A stretch of 64,000 bases of DNA, from the NCBI GenBank assembly GCA_030157785.1, contig JAOAUC010000024.1, positions 1 through 64,000 of the forward strand. The letters are read 5' to 3'. The notes under the pieces were generated by a model, which was not told where the DNA came from, did not search any database, and saw only the letters and a list, made by a program, of their open reading frames with translations. Below, in pieces: positions 49,514-60,788 of the stretch (positions are counted from its first letter, which is position 1; each line of letters opens with the position of its first letter). Position numbers and translations under genes: made by a program. This stretch comes from Zoogloea oleivorans. Its GTDB lineage: Bacteria; Pseudomonadota; Gammaproteobacteria; Burkholderiales; Rhodocyclaceae.

Positions 49514-50611
49514 ATGAACTTGGGGCACGATAATCTTTCCGGTAGTCAGGGCGACCTGGCGTCGCTGTCTTCACGCATCAAGGCGTGGGGCCGGGAGCTC
49601 GGTTTCGACGAAGTGGGCGTTTCCGATACCGACCTCGCCAAGGCTGAGGCGGGGCTGGCGGCCTGGCTGGAGGCCGGTTGCCACGGGGAGATGGATTATA
49701 TGTACAAACATGGCACCAAACGTTCCCGGCCGGCCGAACTGCTGCCCGGAACGCTGCGGGTCATTTCGGTTCGGATGTCTTATCTCCCCGATGCCGCCGA
49801 CGCGCTGGCGGTGCTCGGCGATCCGTCGAAGGCCTATGTGTCGCGTTATGCCCTTGGGCGCGATTACCACAAGGTCTTGCGCGGGCGCCTGCAGAAGCTG
49901 GCGGAGCGGATCGTCGAGGTGGTGCCCAGCGCCTATCGGGTCTTCGTCGATTCGGCGCCGGTGATGGAGGTTGCCCTGGCTGAGAAGGCCGGGCTTGGCT
50001 GGCGCGGCAAGCACAGCCTGCTGCTGTCGCGGGCTGCCGGTTCGTTCTTCTTTCTCGGGGAGATCTATACCGACCTTCCGCTGCCGGTCGATGCGCCCGC
50101 GGCGGAGCATTGTGGAAGCTGCTCGGCCTGCATTGCGGCCTGTCCGACCGGGGCTATCGTGGCGCCCTACCAGGTTGATGCACGGCGCTGCATATCGTAT
50201 CTGACGATCGAGCTGAAAGAGGCGATTCCTGAGGTGTTCCGGCCCTTGGTGGGGAACCGCATTTATGGCTGTGATGATTGCCAGCTCGCCTGCCCATGGA
50301 ATCGTTTTGCCCGGCTGACAGGTGAAACGGATTTTGAGCCTCGTCATGGGCTCGATAGCGAAGAACTGGTAGAGTTATTCCATTGGACAGAATCGGAATT
50401 CAATGAGCGCATGGCAGGTAGCCCCATTTACCGGATTGGTTACGAGCGCTGGTCTCGTAACCTTGCGGTTGCCCTTGGCAATGCGCCCTGTATGCCCTCG
50501 GTGAGCGGAGCACTTCAATCCCGAATGAATGACCCATCGCCGCTGGTGAGGGAGCATGTTGCGTGGGCCCGTGATCAGCACCACACTCGGTTTTCGGAAG
50601 CCGCGTTATAG
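49514..50611 (+). CDS. queG: Epoxyqueuosine reductase QueG
   Basis: 365 aa. QueG is a cobalamin- and Fe-S-dependent enzyme that makes queuosine in the tRNA anticodon. The two [4Fe-4S] clusters are supplied by CGSCSACIAACPTGA and CDDCQLACPWN plus an outlying Cys. The N-terminal cobalamin-binding region includes YALGRDYHKVLR. The ATG at 49514 is taken; upstream codons in frame run through the tsaE start. It is divergent from tsaE and is followed 9 bp later by the FeeM-like gene. Confidence 0.94.
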   Translation: MNLGHDNLSGSQGDLASLSSRIKAWGRELGFDEVGVSDTDLAKAEAGLAAWLEAGCHGEMDYMYKHGTKRSRPAELLPGTLRVISVRMSYLPDAADALAVLGDPSKAYVSRYALGRDYHKVLRGRLQKLAERIVEVVPSAYRVFVDSAPVMEVALAEKAGLGWRGKHSLLLSRAAGSFFFLGEIYTDLPLPVDAPAAEHCGSCSACIAACPTGAIVAPYQVDARRCISYLTIELKEAIPEVFRPLVGNRIYGCDDCQLACPWNRFARLTGETDFEPRHGLDSEELVELFHWTESEFNERMAGSPIYRIGYERWSRNLAVALGNAPCMPSVSGALQSRMNDPSPLVREHVAWARDQHHTRFSEAAL

Positions 50612-50620
50612 TAGGCGACA

Positions 50621-51394
50621 ATGTTCCGCAAGCCGTCAAAATCTCCCGCTGAAGAAGTTCGAGCACCGCAAACGCTTGCGGAAGTCACTGCCATGGAGTC
50701 ATGGCGTTTCGATCCGCTCTGCCTGCCGGAAGACGACCCGAAGGTCGATGCACCTACCGAGCGGCAGGACAAATTCCGCATAAAGATGCTCATGCGCGAT
50801 GGCGAGCGCCGTCGTGAAACCGAGCTGCTTATCCAGAAACGTTATGCCTGGCGTGGCTACGGCCAGCTCGGTTCCCTGGATGAGCCCAACCAGCTCACGA
50901 TGAACGCCGAACTGTTCGGCCGGGTTTATGCCACGGTTACCGTTAACGTGGACTCGCCCGCCGGCCTGGCGCTGGATACCACTTATGGTGCCGAAGCGGC
51001 CCGCCTGCGCGCCCAGGGGGCCAAGCTATGCGAGTTCGGGCGCTTCGCCATTGATCCGTCAGCGCGCTCCAAGCGGCTGATCATCTCGCTGATTCATCTG
51101 CTTTACATCTACGCCTACCGCGTCAAGGGATGTTCCGACATCCTCATCGAGATCAATCCGCGGCACCGCGCCTTCTATGAGAAGTTGCTCGAGTTCGAAC
51201 AGCTTGGGGCCGAGCGGATGTGCGAGCGAGTCAAGGCACCCGCCATCCTGATGCACATTTCCTGCGCCAGGATTGAAAGCCGGCTGAAAGAAATCGGCGG
51301 TAAATGGCGGGATCTGCCGGATGAAAAATCGGCCTACAAGTTTGCCCTCAGTTCGGAAGAGGAATCCGAGCTGATCGCGCGGCTCGGCTACTAG
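50621..51394 (+). CDS. FeeM-like N-acyl amino acid synthase (GNAT fold)
   Basis: 257 aa. It resembles the FeeM family, which joins a long-chain acyl group from acyl-ACP to an amino acid in a GNAT-like fold. Family blocks are RRRETELLIQKRYAWRGYG, VTVNVDSPAGLALDTTYG, LCEFGRFAIDP and EINPRHRAFYEKLLEFEQLG, followed by KAPAILMHI. The gene is 9 bp after queG and 64 bp before murI. No cluster of lipid or signal genes surrounds it. Product and receptor are unknown. Confidence 0.72.
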   Translation: MFRKPSKSPAEEVRAPQTLAEVTAMESWRFDPLCLPEDDPKVDAPTERQDKFRIKMLMRDGERRRETELLIQKRYAWRGYGQLGSLDEPNQLTMNAELFGRVYATVTVNVDSPAGLALDTTYGAEAARLRAQGAKLCEFGRFAIDPSARSKRLIISLIHLLYIYAYRVKGCSDILIEINPRHRAFYEKLLEFEQLGAERMCERVKAPAILMHISCARIESRLKEIGGKWRDLPDEKSAYKFALSSEEESELIARLGY

Positions 51395-51458
51395 GCGTCT
51401 GCCGCCGGCGGGATCCCGACTGGCGTAGAATCCGCGTTCCCTTTCTTCCGCATTCACC

Positions 51459-52268
51459 ATGTCTGAAACTGGCAAGCTGCCCATCGGGGTCTTCGATTCC
51501 GGTGTCGGTGGTCTCACTGTCGTGCGCGCCCTGATGGAGCGCCTGCCCCTCGAGAACATCATCTATTTTGGCGACACGGCCCGGGTCCCTTACGGGGTCA
51601 AGTCGGTGGCGACCATCGAGCACTTCACCGGGCAAATCACCGATTACCTGCTCGACCAGGGCGTCAAGATGCTTATCATCGCCTGCAACACGATGGCGGC
51701 GGTGGCTTCCCAGGTGGTCAAGGAGAAGGCCGGGAGCATTCCTGTGCTGGATGTGATCGATGCCGGCGCACGGGCGGCGGTGGCCGAATCCCGTTCCCGG
51801 GCGATCGGCGTTATCGGCACCCCGACCACCGTCAACAGCAACGCCTACGCGCGGCGCATGCATGCCCTCGATCCGAATGTGCGCGTCTACTCGCAGGCCT
51901 GCCCGCTGTTCGTGCCGCTGGTGGAGGAGGGCTGGCTGGAGCACGAAGTCACCCGCTTGACCGCCCAGGAATACCTGAAGCCGGTCCTCGCCGAAAACGT
52001 AGACACGCTGGTGCTCGGCTGCACCCACTATCCCTTGATCAAGTCGCTGTTGCAGGACGTGGTGGGGCCCGACGTGCGCCTGGTGGATTCAGCCATCACG
52101 GTGGCCGAGCAGGCGGCGCGCATGCTGAATGATCTTGGTATTGCCAATCCGGGAGACAGCCTGTCCACCTACCAGTACACCGTCACCGATATCCCGCTGC
52201 GCTTCCAGACCATTGGCGAGCGTTTTCTGGGGCGCTCCCTCGGCCAGATCAACAAGGTCGATTGGTAA
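51459..52268 (+). CDS. murI: Glutamate racemase
   Basis: 269 aa. MurI makes D-glutamate for peptidoglycan. Both catalytic cysteines are seen: IACNTMAA and LGCTHYPL, with the N-terminal PIGVFDSGVGGLTV motif and IYFGDTARVPYG. The gene is complete. A GC-rich stem-loop follows the stop, between it and the convergent adenosyltransferase gene. Confidence 0.95.
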   Translation: MSETGKLPIGVFDSGVGGLTVVRALMERLPLENIIYFGDTARVPYGVKSVATIEHFTGQITDYLLDQGVKMLIIACNTMAAVASQVVKEKAGSIPVLDVIDAGARAAVAESRSRAIGVIGTPTTVNSNAYARRMHALDPNVRVYSQACPLFVPLVEEGWLEHEVTRLTAQEYLKPVLAENVDTLVLGCTHYPLIKSLLQDVVGPDVRLVDSAITVAEQAARMLNDLGIANPGDSLSTYQYTVTDIPLRFQTIGERFLGRSLGQINKVDW

Positions 52269-52272
52269 GCCG

Positions 52273-52301
52273 GCAGGGCGGCCCGTTCGGGGCCGCCCTG
52301 C
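52273..52301. terminator. Bidirectional stem-loop between murI and the adenosyltransferase gene
   Basis: GCAGGGCGGCCC (52273-52284) pairs with GGGCCGCCCTGC (52290-52301) in a 12-bp perfect stem with a 5-base loop. There is no T-run, but placement between convergent stops favours a terminator. Confidence 0.6.
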
Positions 52302-52307
52302 AATTCA

Positions 52308-52859
52308 TTACGCGTTCTTGCTCTTTTGCCACAGTACGTCGCCGCGGCCGCCGGCCCGGTTGAGCACGCGGCCAAGTACGAAGAGCAGATCCGACAGGCG
52401 ATTGAGGTACTGGCGCGGCGCGTCATTCACCGACTCTTCCTGCCCCAGCGCCACAATCATCCGCTCGGCCCGCCGACACACGGTACGGGCCTGGTGGCAC
52501 AGGGCTGCGGCGCGGGTGCCGCCGGGCAGGATGAAATCCTTCAGCGGCTCCAGGTCGTCGTTGAAGCGGTCCAGTTCCGTTTCCAGGTGATCGACCTGCC
52601 TGGCGGTGATCATCTCCATGCCCGGAATGCAGACCTCGCCACCCAGGTCGAACAGATCGTGCTGCACGTTGGTCAGCAGGGTGCGCACGTCTTCCGGCAG
52701 CTCTTCGCACAGCAGGATGCCGATGGCTGCATTGGCTTCGTCCACCTCGCCGAGGGTGTGGATGCGCAGGCTGTTCTTGGAAACCCGGTTGCCGTTGCCC
52801 AGGCCGGTAGTGCCGGCGTCGCCGGTGCGGGTGTAGATCTTGGAAAGGCGATGACCCAT
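52308..52859 (-). CDS. Cob(I)yrinic acid a,c-diamide adenosyltransferase (PduO type)
   Basis: 183 aa. This enzyme transfers adenosyl from ATP to cob(I)alamin to make coenzyme B12. The ATP-binding N-terminal motif YTRTGDAGTTGLGNG and the conserved FILPGGTRAAALCHQARTVCRRAER helix are typical of the PduO/MMAB class. It stands alone, divergent from alaS and convergent with murI. QueG upstream also uses cobalamin, though no synthesis genes are in the window. Confidence 0.9.
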   Translation of the reverse strand: MGHRLSKIYTRTGDAGTTGLGNGNRVSKNSLRIHTLGEVDEANAAIGILLCEELPEDVRTLLTNVQHDLFDLGGEVCIPGMEMITARQVDHLETELDRFNDDLEPLKDFILPGGTRAAALCHQARTVCRRAERMIVALGQEESVNDAPRQYLNRLSDLLFVLGRVLNRAGGRGDVLWQKSKNA

Positions 52860-53006
52860 GTTTGCTGTCTCCTCAGGGAGTTGATGTTATTGGAGAGGCG
52901 ATTATAGCCAGCCAGACCGGACGGGGAGGGATGCTACAATTTCCGGCTCTGAAACCTGATATTTCCCCGACCGTCGCTGTTTGAGACACCCGGAGACCCC
53001 ACGCCG

Positions 53007-55631
<2,625 letters not shown>

Positions 55632-55635
55632 TGCG

Positions 55636-56181
55636 ATGAGCAGCTGGCGGTTCTGCCCCCAATGCGGCAGCCCCCTCGAGTGGGGCGAGATGGCCGGCGC
55701 CGAGCGCCAGCTGTGCTTCGCCCCCGGCTGCGGCTTCGTGCGCTGGGACAACCCGCTGCCGGTGGTGGCGGCGGTGATCGAGTGCGTGGACCGGGACGGC
55801 GCCATCCTGCTGGCCCGCAACCACGCCTGGCCCGAGAAGATGTTCGCGCTGGTCACCGGCTTCCTGGAGCGGGGCGAGACCCCCGAAGAGGCGGTGGCCC
55901 GGGAGGTGATGGAGGAGGTCGCCCTCGAAGCCGTGTCGGTGAAGCTACTCGGCGCCTACCCGTTTGCGCGCAAGAACGAGGTCATCATCGGTTACCACGT
56001 GCAGGCCCGCGGCGAGATCCGCTTGAACGAGGAGCTCGCCGAATACCGCCTGATCGCCCCCCACCAGCTCCGCCCCTGGCCCCAGGCCACCGGGCTGGCG
56101 CTGCGCGACTGGATGCTGTCGCAGGGCATGGCGGTGCCGGAGATCGCCGAGGGCAACCTGTTCGTGCACGCGGATATTTGA
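55636..56181 (+). CDS. NUDIX hydrolase with N-terminal zinc ribbon
   Basis: 181 aa. The first 35 residues hold four cysteines in a zinc-ribbon pattern (FCPQCGSPLEWG, LCFAPGCGF), and residues about 75-100 the Nudix box GFLERGETPEEAVAREVMEEV, which binds Mg2+ and pyrophosphate. The mixture resembles NudC-like NADH pyrophosphatases but is shorter and lacks the SQPWPFPxS motif. The ATG at 55636 is 4 bp after alaS, so co-transcription is likely. The nucleotide substrate is unknown. Confidence 0.87.
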   Translation: MSSWRFCPQCGSPLEWGEMAGAERQLCFAPGCGFVRWDNPLPVVAAVIECVDRDGAILLARNHAWPEKMFALVTGFLERGETPEEAVAREVMEEVALEAVSVKLLGAYPFARKNEVIIGYHVQARGEIRLNEELAEYRLIAPHQLRPWPQATGLALRDWMLSQGMAVPEIAEGNLFVHADI

Positions 56182-56186
56182 TGCGC

Positions 56187-56427
56187 CGACTTGAGCTTGC
56201 CCAAGTCAAACTTGGGCGCACTCAAGTCTGACTTACGATCACTCAAGTCGGACTTGAGTTTTTGTTGCCTAAACTTGAGTGAGTTCAAGTCTGAGGTCAG
56301 TGAGTTCAAGTTTGGTTTGAATGTTTGTTGCTGAAACTTGAGTGGGTTCAAGTCCGACTTGAACTTTTGATGTCCGGACTTGAGAGGGCGTAAGTCCGAG
56401 GTCAGCGAGTTCAAGTCTGACTTGAAC
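56187..56427. repeat. Array of 19-bp palindromes in 21-bp register
   Basis: Perfect 9+1+9 palindromes occur at 56241-56259 (ACTCAAGTCGGACTTGAGT), 56346-56364 (GTTCAAGTCCGACTTGAAC) and 56409-56427 (GTTCAAGTCTGACTTGAAC). Decayed or variant copies lie at 56201-56215, 56222-56235 and 56304-56320. Spacers vary, but units fall on multiples of 21 bases. On the minus strand the same DNA reads as an open heptad-like frame with FKSDLNSL-type units. Function is unknown. Confidence 0.7.
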
Positions 56428-56481
56428 GAGCCCGTGCGAGGCACAGAACGCAAGGCTCCAGGGGTGTGCAGGGGAGAATAG

Positions 56482-56500
56482 GGGGCGACTTCAGTCGCCC
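56482..56500 (+). repeat. REP-like palindromic repeat, single copy
   Basis: GGGGCGACTTCAGTCGCCC is identical to the 19-mers at 1053, 7947 and 13962 and is followed by CTAC, the flank seen at the ends of the paired elements. It has a perfect 9-bp stem with a 2-base loop. Confidence 0.78.
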
Positions 56501-56530
56501 CTACAAAGGCACGACGACACAGCCAGACAC

Positions 56531-56562
56531 AAACGCCCCGGGGCCTTCACCCCGGGGCGTTT
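56531..56562. terminator. Bidirectional terminator between the palindrome array and algC
   Basis: AAACGCCCCGGGG (56531-56543), loop CCTTCA, CCCCGGGGCGTTT (56550-56562): a perfect 13-bp stem with A- and T-ended arms. It lies 33 bp after the algC stop on the minus strand. Confidence 0.85.
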
Positions 56563-56595
56563 GCATTGAAGCGGCTGGAAAGTGGCTGGAGAGCC

Positions 56596-57978
56596 TCAGA
56601 AAGGCAGCTGTACGCCCGGCCATACGCCCTCGATGGCGCGGCGGAAGTCGGCCTGGATGCGGGCCAGCGCGGCGTCGGTGTCGGCCTCGAAGCGCAGCAC
56701 GACCACCGGCGTGGTGTTGGACGGACGGGCCAGGCCGAAGCCGTCGGCGTATTCGACGCGTACGCCGTCGATGGTCAGGATGCTCTCGGCACCTTCGAAA
56801 CGGGCCTCGGCCTTGAGCTTGTCCACCAGCGCGAAGGGCTCGCCCTCGTTCATCTTGATGTTGAGCTCGGGGGTGCTGATGGCGTCGGGCAGATTCTTCA
56901 GCACCGGGTTGGCGTCGGCGTGGCGGGAGACGATCTCCAGCAGGCGGGCGCCGGTGTAGAGGCCGTCATCGAAGCCGTACCAGCGTTCCTTGAAGAACAC
57001 GTGGCCGCTCATCTCGCCAGCCAGCGGAGCGCCGGTTTCCTTGAGCTTGGCCTTGACCAGCGCGTGGCCGGTGTTCCACATGGTGGGCTTGCCGCCGTGA
57101 TCACGGATCCAGCCGGCCAGGTTGCGGGTGCACTTCACGTCGTAGATGATCTCGCCGCCCGGCACGCGGCTCAGTACGTCAGCCGCAAAGAGCATCAGCT
57201 GGCGGTCGGGGAAGATGATTTCGCCATCCTTGGTGACCACGCCCAGGCGGTCGCCGTCGCCGTCGAAGGCGAGGCCGATTTCGGCGTCGGTTTCCTTCAG
57301 GGCGCGGATCACGTCGGCCAGGTTTTCAGGCTTGGAGGGGTCTGGGTGGTGGTTGGGGAAGTTGCCATCCACGTCGCAGAACAGCTCGACCAGCTCGCAA
57401 CCGAGGCGCTTGAAGAGTTCGGGAGCGACCGCGCCGGCCACGCCATTGCCGCAGTCCATGACGATCTTCATCGGGCGGGAGAGCTTCACGTCGCCGATGA
57501 TCTTGTCGAGGTAGGCGGGCACCACATCGGCCTGGGTGAGCTGGCCGGGGACGGCGGCGTGCACCAGGTTGCCGTCGATGATGCGCTGGCGCAGGGCCTG
57601 GATCATCTCGCCAAACAGGGTCTGGCCGCCGAGAACCATCTTGAGGCCGTTGTAGTCGGGCGGGTTGTGGCTGCCGGTGACCGACACGCACGAGTTAGTG
57701 CCCAGCTCGTAGGCGGCGAAATAGGTGAGGGGCGTCGGCACGCAGCCGACGTCGACCACGTCCACCCCCGCTGCACGGATGCCGTCGGCCAGGGCGCCGG
57801 CCAGTTCGGGGCCGGACAGGCGGCCGTCGCGACCGACGGCAATGGCCTTCTGGCCGCGGGCGACCGCTTCGGAGCCGAGGGCGTGGCCGATGGCGCGGAC
57901 GGCTTCGGCAGTCAGGGACTTGTCGACGATGCCGCGGATGTCATAGGCCTTGAAAATCTCGGGGGCGGGGACGAACAT
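56596..57978 (-). CDS. algC: Phosphomannomutase/phosphoglucomutase (AlgC type)
   Basis: 460 aa, the usual size for AlgC, which interconverts hexose 6- and 1-phosphates for exopolysaccharide and LPS precursors. The four family motifs are complete: phosphoserine loop TGSHNPPDYNG, metal loop DGDGDRLG, sugar loop GEMSGHVFF and phosphate loop RPSNTTP. GGAGC lies upstream of the ATG at 57978. It is monocistronic and ends at a strong terminator. Confidence 0.92.
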   Translation of the reverse strand: MFVPAPEIFKAYDIRGIVDKSLTAEAVRAIGHALGSEAVARGQKAIAVGRDGRLSGPELAGALADGIRAAGVDVVDVGCVPTPLTYFAAYELGTNSCVSVTGSHNPPDYNGLKMVLGGQTLFGEMIQALRQRIIDGNLVHAAVPGQLTQADVVPAYLDKIIGDVKLSRPMKIVMDCGNGVAGAVAPELFKRLGCELVELFCDVDGNFPNHHPDPSKPENLADVIRALKETDAEIGLAFDGDGDRLGVVTKDGEIIFPDRQLMLFAADVLSRVPGGEIIYDVKCTRNLAGWIRDHGGKPTMWNTGHALVKAKLKETGAPLAGEMSGHVFFKERWYGFDDGLYTGARLLEIVSRHADANPVLKNLPDAISTPELNIKMNEGEPFALVDKLKAEARFEGAESILTIDGVRVEYADGFGLARPSNTTPVVVLRFEADTDAALARIQADFRRAIEGVWPGVQLPF

Positions 57979-58061
57979 GCTTGAAGCTCCGGTTCGGAAT
58001 TAATGAAAAGTGAATTATACGCAGTGCACCATGACGGGCCGGCGAAGCATTGAAAAGCTAT

Positions 58062-59027
58062 TTAACGTTTTCCGGCCTGCGTGAAAAAACTCACGAGCCG
58101 GCTGGGCAGCCAGTCGAGGGTGCCGGGCCAGTTGCCACCGACAAAACCCACATGGCCGCCTTCAGTTGGTTGCTCCAGGAGCACCGCGCGGGAGACGTCC
58201 TGCGCAGACGGCAGGTAGCGGGCCGGCAGGAAGGGGTCGTTGAGCGGGTTGATCAGCAGTGTCGGTACGACGATGTCCGGCAGGTGGGCCTTGCTGGAGG
58301 CGCGCAGCCAGTAGTCGTCAGTATCGCGGAAGCCGTGCAGTGGTGCGGTGACAAGATTGTCAAACTCGTACAGGTTGCCGGCCTGGCGCATGGCCTCGCC
58401 GTCGAACAGGCCGGGGTGCTGCGCAAGCTTGGCGTCGGCGTTGCGTTTGAGGGTGGCGAGGAAATGGCGGGTGTAGACCCGGTTGAAGCCGCGTCCGAGG
58501 GTGTGGCCGGCGGCGGTCAGGTCGAGGGGCGGGCAGATTGCTGCGGCGGCCGTGAGAACGGCGCTTGCCGCGGTGCCGCGGGTGCCCAGCCACAGGAGCA
58601 GGGCGTTGCCGCCGAGGGACACGCCGGCGGCGTAGCGGGGCACGTCGGGTATGCGCCCGGCCAGGCGTTCGAGGATCCAGCCGACTTCATCTGCATCCCC
58701 CGAGTGATAGGCCCGGGGCTGGCGGTTAGGCTCGCCTGAGCAGCCGCGAAAGTGGGGGACGACGCCGTTCCAGCCCCTGGCGGCGACGTGGCGCATCAGG
58801 CTGCGGGCGTAGGGCGACTGGCTGGAGCCTTCGAGGCCGTGAAAGAGGATGACCAGCGGCGCGCCGGGTTGGCGGGGCAGCCAGTCCAGATCGATGAAGT
58901 CGCCGTCCGGAGTGTCCCAGCGTTCGCGCCGGAAGGCTGGCAGCGGGCCCTTGCGCAGCAGGGGCCAGATTGTCTGGGCGTGGCCGCCGGGCAGCCAGCG
59001 GGGCGCGACGTAGGCCGGGTGGCTCAA
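58062..59027 (-). CDS. YheT-type alpha/beta hydrolase
   Basis: 321 aa. The YheT family of alpha/beta hydrolases has LVILFHGLEGSSQSPYARSL around the oxyanion hole, VVPHFRGCSGEPNRQPRAYHSGD, nucleophile GVSLGGNALL and a late His in GGHVGFVG. The physiological substrate is unknown; some relatives act on acyl esters. The likely start is a TTG at 59027 overlapping the stop of the preceding SnoaL-like gene; the longer frame reads through that gene in another frame. Confidence 0.82.
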   Translation of the reverse strand: MSHPAYVAPRWLPGGHAQTIWPLLRKGPLPAFRRERWDTPDGDFIDLDWLPRQPGAPLVILFHGLEGSSQSPYARSLMRHVAARGWNGVVPHFRGCSGEPNRQPRAYHSGDADEVGWILERLAGRIPDVPRYAAGVSLGGNALLLWLGTRGTAASAVLTAAAAICPPLDLTAAGHTLGRGFNRVYTRHFLATLKRNADAKLAQHPGLFDGEAMRQAGNLYEFDNLVTAPLHGFRDTDDYWLRASSKAHLPDIVVPTLLINPLNDPFLPARYLPSAQDVSRAVLLEQPTEGGHVGFVGGNWPGTLDWLPSRLVSFFTQAGKR

Positions 59028-59455
59028 TGGACGACGTGGGGGCTGTCGTTGCCGTGCAGGTTGTCCATGTCGGGGGCCGGGGAGGCGTGGTGCATGACCA
59101 TCTTCCAGCCCAGCGCACCGCGGGTGAACACGTTGGTGGCAATGATCGGCGGATGCAGGCGGTCGTCGCCTTCTACATGCACATGCTGGTGCAGGGTATG
59201 CACGGCGGTCATCACGTTGAGCCAGCGGATCGGGTGGGTCGGGCTGACGCTGATGCGTGCGCCACTGGCGAACAACTGACGCCAGGATTCGCGGATCGCG
59301 GGCAGGCCGACCAGGCGGATGCTGCCCGGATGCACGCAGACCACCTCTTCGTCTTCCGACCACACGGCCATCATGCCGTCGATGTCGGCGTGGGCGAGGG
59401 CGGCGTAAAAGGCAGTCTCGGCGTCTTCGGCGGAGGTGAAGATGGGGTTCGTCAT
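59024..59455 (-). CDS. NTF2-like (SnoaL/DUF4440-type) protein
   Basis: 143 aa with the NTF2-like cone fold pattern: a helix containing TAFYAALAHADIDGMMAVW, EEVVCVHPGS and a C-terminal strand WKMVMHHASP. Such proteins range from small isomerases to binding proteins, and no catalytic residue set is clear. The ATG at 59455 is used. It is 78 bp after the zinc-finger gene and its stop overlaps the hydrolase start, so these genes are probably one transcript with ilvE. Confidence 0.75.
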   Translation of the reverse strand: MTNPIFTSAEDAETAFYAALAHADIDGMMAVWSEDEEVVCVHPGSIRLVGLPAIRESWRQLFASGARISVSPTHPIRWLNVMTAVHTLHQHVHVEGDDRLHPPIIATNVFTRGALGWKMVMHHASPAPDMDNLHGNDSPHVVH

Positions 59456-59533
59456 GGGGCTTCTCGCAAGGACGTTCGTACGTGACACGGGGGCGTTACC
59501 GCCCCCGTGCTGGCCAAAGCCTCGTTCAAGGAA

Positions 59534-59734
59534 TCAGTGATGACCCTTGGGCAGTTCGCCCGCAAACACGTACTGGGCGCCGCAGTAGGGGCAGGTTGCC
59601 TTGCCTTCGGTCGTCACGTCGAGGAAGACGCGGGGATGCCGGGCCCACAGGGGGGTGTCGGGCATCGGGCAGTGCAACGGCAGATCGTGGATGGTAACTT
59701 CGATCGGCTTGGACTTGTCCTGGTTTTCAGGCAT
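59534..59734 (-). CDS. Small zinc-finger domain protein (zf-CHCC)
   Basis: 66 aa. It matches the zf-CHCC family related to the complex I subunit NDUFS6. The conserved pattern is a Cys/His region around LPLHCPMP followed by TCPYCGAQYVF. It lies 17 bp after ilvE, a common association in betaproteobacteria. The exact role of the bacterial protein is unknown. Confidence 0.82.
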   Translation of the reverse strand: MPENQDKSKPIEVTIHDLPLHCPMPDTPLWARHPRVFLDVTTEGKATCPYCGAQYVFAGELPKGHH

Positions 59735-59751
59735 GGGTTTCTCCCGGGGTC

Positions 59752-60672
59752 TTAGATGAATGACAGCCAGTGTTCGTATTCGGGGGCCTTGCCGTTCACG
59801 ATCTCGAAGAAGCGCTTTTGCAGCTTTTCGGTGATCGGGCCACGCTTGCCTTCGCCGATGACCCGGTTGTCCAGGTCGCGGATCGGGGTGACTTCGGCGG
59901 CGGTACCGGTGAAGAAGGCTTCGTCGGCGATGTAGATGTCGTCGCGGGTGATGCGCTTGGAGATTACGTCGAGACCGAATTCCTTGGCCACCTGGATCAC
60001 CGAGGAGCGGGTGATGCCGGTGAGGGCGGAGGCGATTTCGGGTTCGTAGATGGCGCCATCCTTGATCACGAAGAGGTTTTCGCCGGCGCCTTCGGCCACG
60101 AAGCCCTGGGTGTCGAGGAGCAGGGCTTCGTCGTAGCCGGCTTCGACGGCTTCGGCGTTGGCCAGGATCGAGTTGGCGTAGGTGGACGCCAGCTTGGCGC
60201 GCGGCATGGTCACGTTGACGTGATGGCGGGCAAAGGAGGAGGTCTTTACGCGGATGCCGTTTTCGAGGGCTTCCTCACCCAGGTAGGCGCCCCACGGCCA
60301 GGCGGCAATGGCCACATGGACGGTGGCGCCGTCGGTGGAAATGCCCATCTTTTCGGAGCCGTAGAAGGCGATCGGGCGCAGATAGCAGCTTTCCAGCTTG
60401 TTGGCGCGAACGACTTCCAGCTGGGCTTCCATCAGAACTTCCTTGGTGTAAGGAATGTTCATCATGTAGATCTTGCCGGAGTTGATCAGGCGCTGGGTGT
60501 GCTCGGCGAGACGGAAAATGGCCGTGCCCTTGACGGTGTTGTACGCGCGGACGCCCTCGAATACGGACAGGCCGTAGTGAAGGGAGTGGGTGAGCACGTG
60601 GGTGGTTGCTTCACGCCACGGCACGAGCTTGCCGTCGTACCAGATGAAACCGTCGCGGTCTGCCATTGACAT
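59752..60672 (-). CDS. ilvE: Branched-chain amino acid aminotransferase
   Basis: 306 aa, class IV PLP transaminase. IlvE interconverts Leu, Ile and Val with their 2-oxo acids. Visible are LHYGLSVFEGVRAY, the PLP lysine in RAKLASTYANSILA, the EGAGENLFVI glutamate loop and the TGTAAEVTPIRDLD phosphate loop. The ATG at 60672 follows GGAGAT. It heads the operon with the zf-CHCC gene, the SnoaL-like gene and the hydrolase. Confidence 0.93.
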   Translation of the reverse strand: MSMADRDGFIWYDGKLVPWREATTHVLTHSLHYGLSVFEGVRAYNTVKGTAIFRLAEHTQRLINSGKIYMMNIPYTKEVLMEAQLEVVRANKLESCYLRPIAFYGSEKMGISTDGATVHVAIAAWPWGAYLGEEALENGIRVKTSSFARHHVNVTMPRAKLASTYANSILANAEAVEAGYDEALLLDTQGFVAEGAGENLFVIKDGAIYEPEIASALTGITRSSVIQVAKEFGLDVISKRITRDDIYIADEAFFTGTAAEVTPIRDLDNRVIGEGKRGPITEKLQKRFFEIVNGKAPEYEHWLSFI

Positions 60673-60788
60673 AAGGGGATCTCCAGCTGAAAACAGTAAA
60701 TTCAAGCCCGCGATTCTAGCGCATTCCGCGGGGCTGCGGACCGCCGCCCCGAAGGGGGTAAAATGCCGCCTTTGCGTGCGGGGTCGCG

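Larger units (their letters stand above)
56182..56595. other. Spacer between NUDIX gene and algC: repeats and terminator
   Basis: The 414-bp gap holds the palindrome array (56187-56427), a GC-rich stretch without a gene (56428-56481), one REP-like copy (56482-56500) and the algC terminator (56531-56562). A minus-strand reading frame (56453 leftwards) crosses the array and continues antisense into the NUDIX gene, so it is not annotated as a gene. Confidence 0.55.

Noticed and set aside
56187-56427. CRISPR array
   Set aside because: Repeats are short palindromes with variable, repetitive spacers and no cas genes are nearby.
55992-56453. Minus-strand 153-codon gene across the palindrome array
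   Set aside because: Its second half is antisense to the NUDIX gene; only the repeat portion is odd, so it is reported as a repeat and not as a gene.
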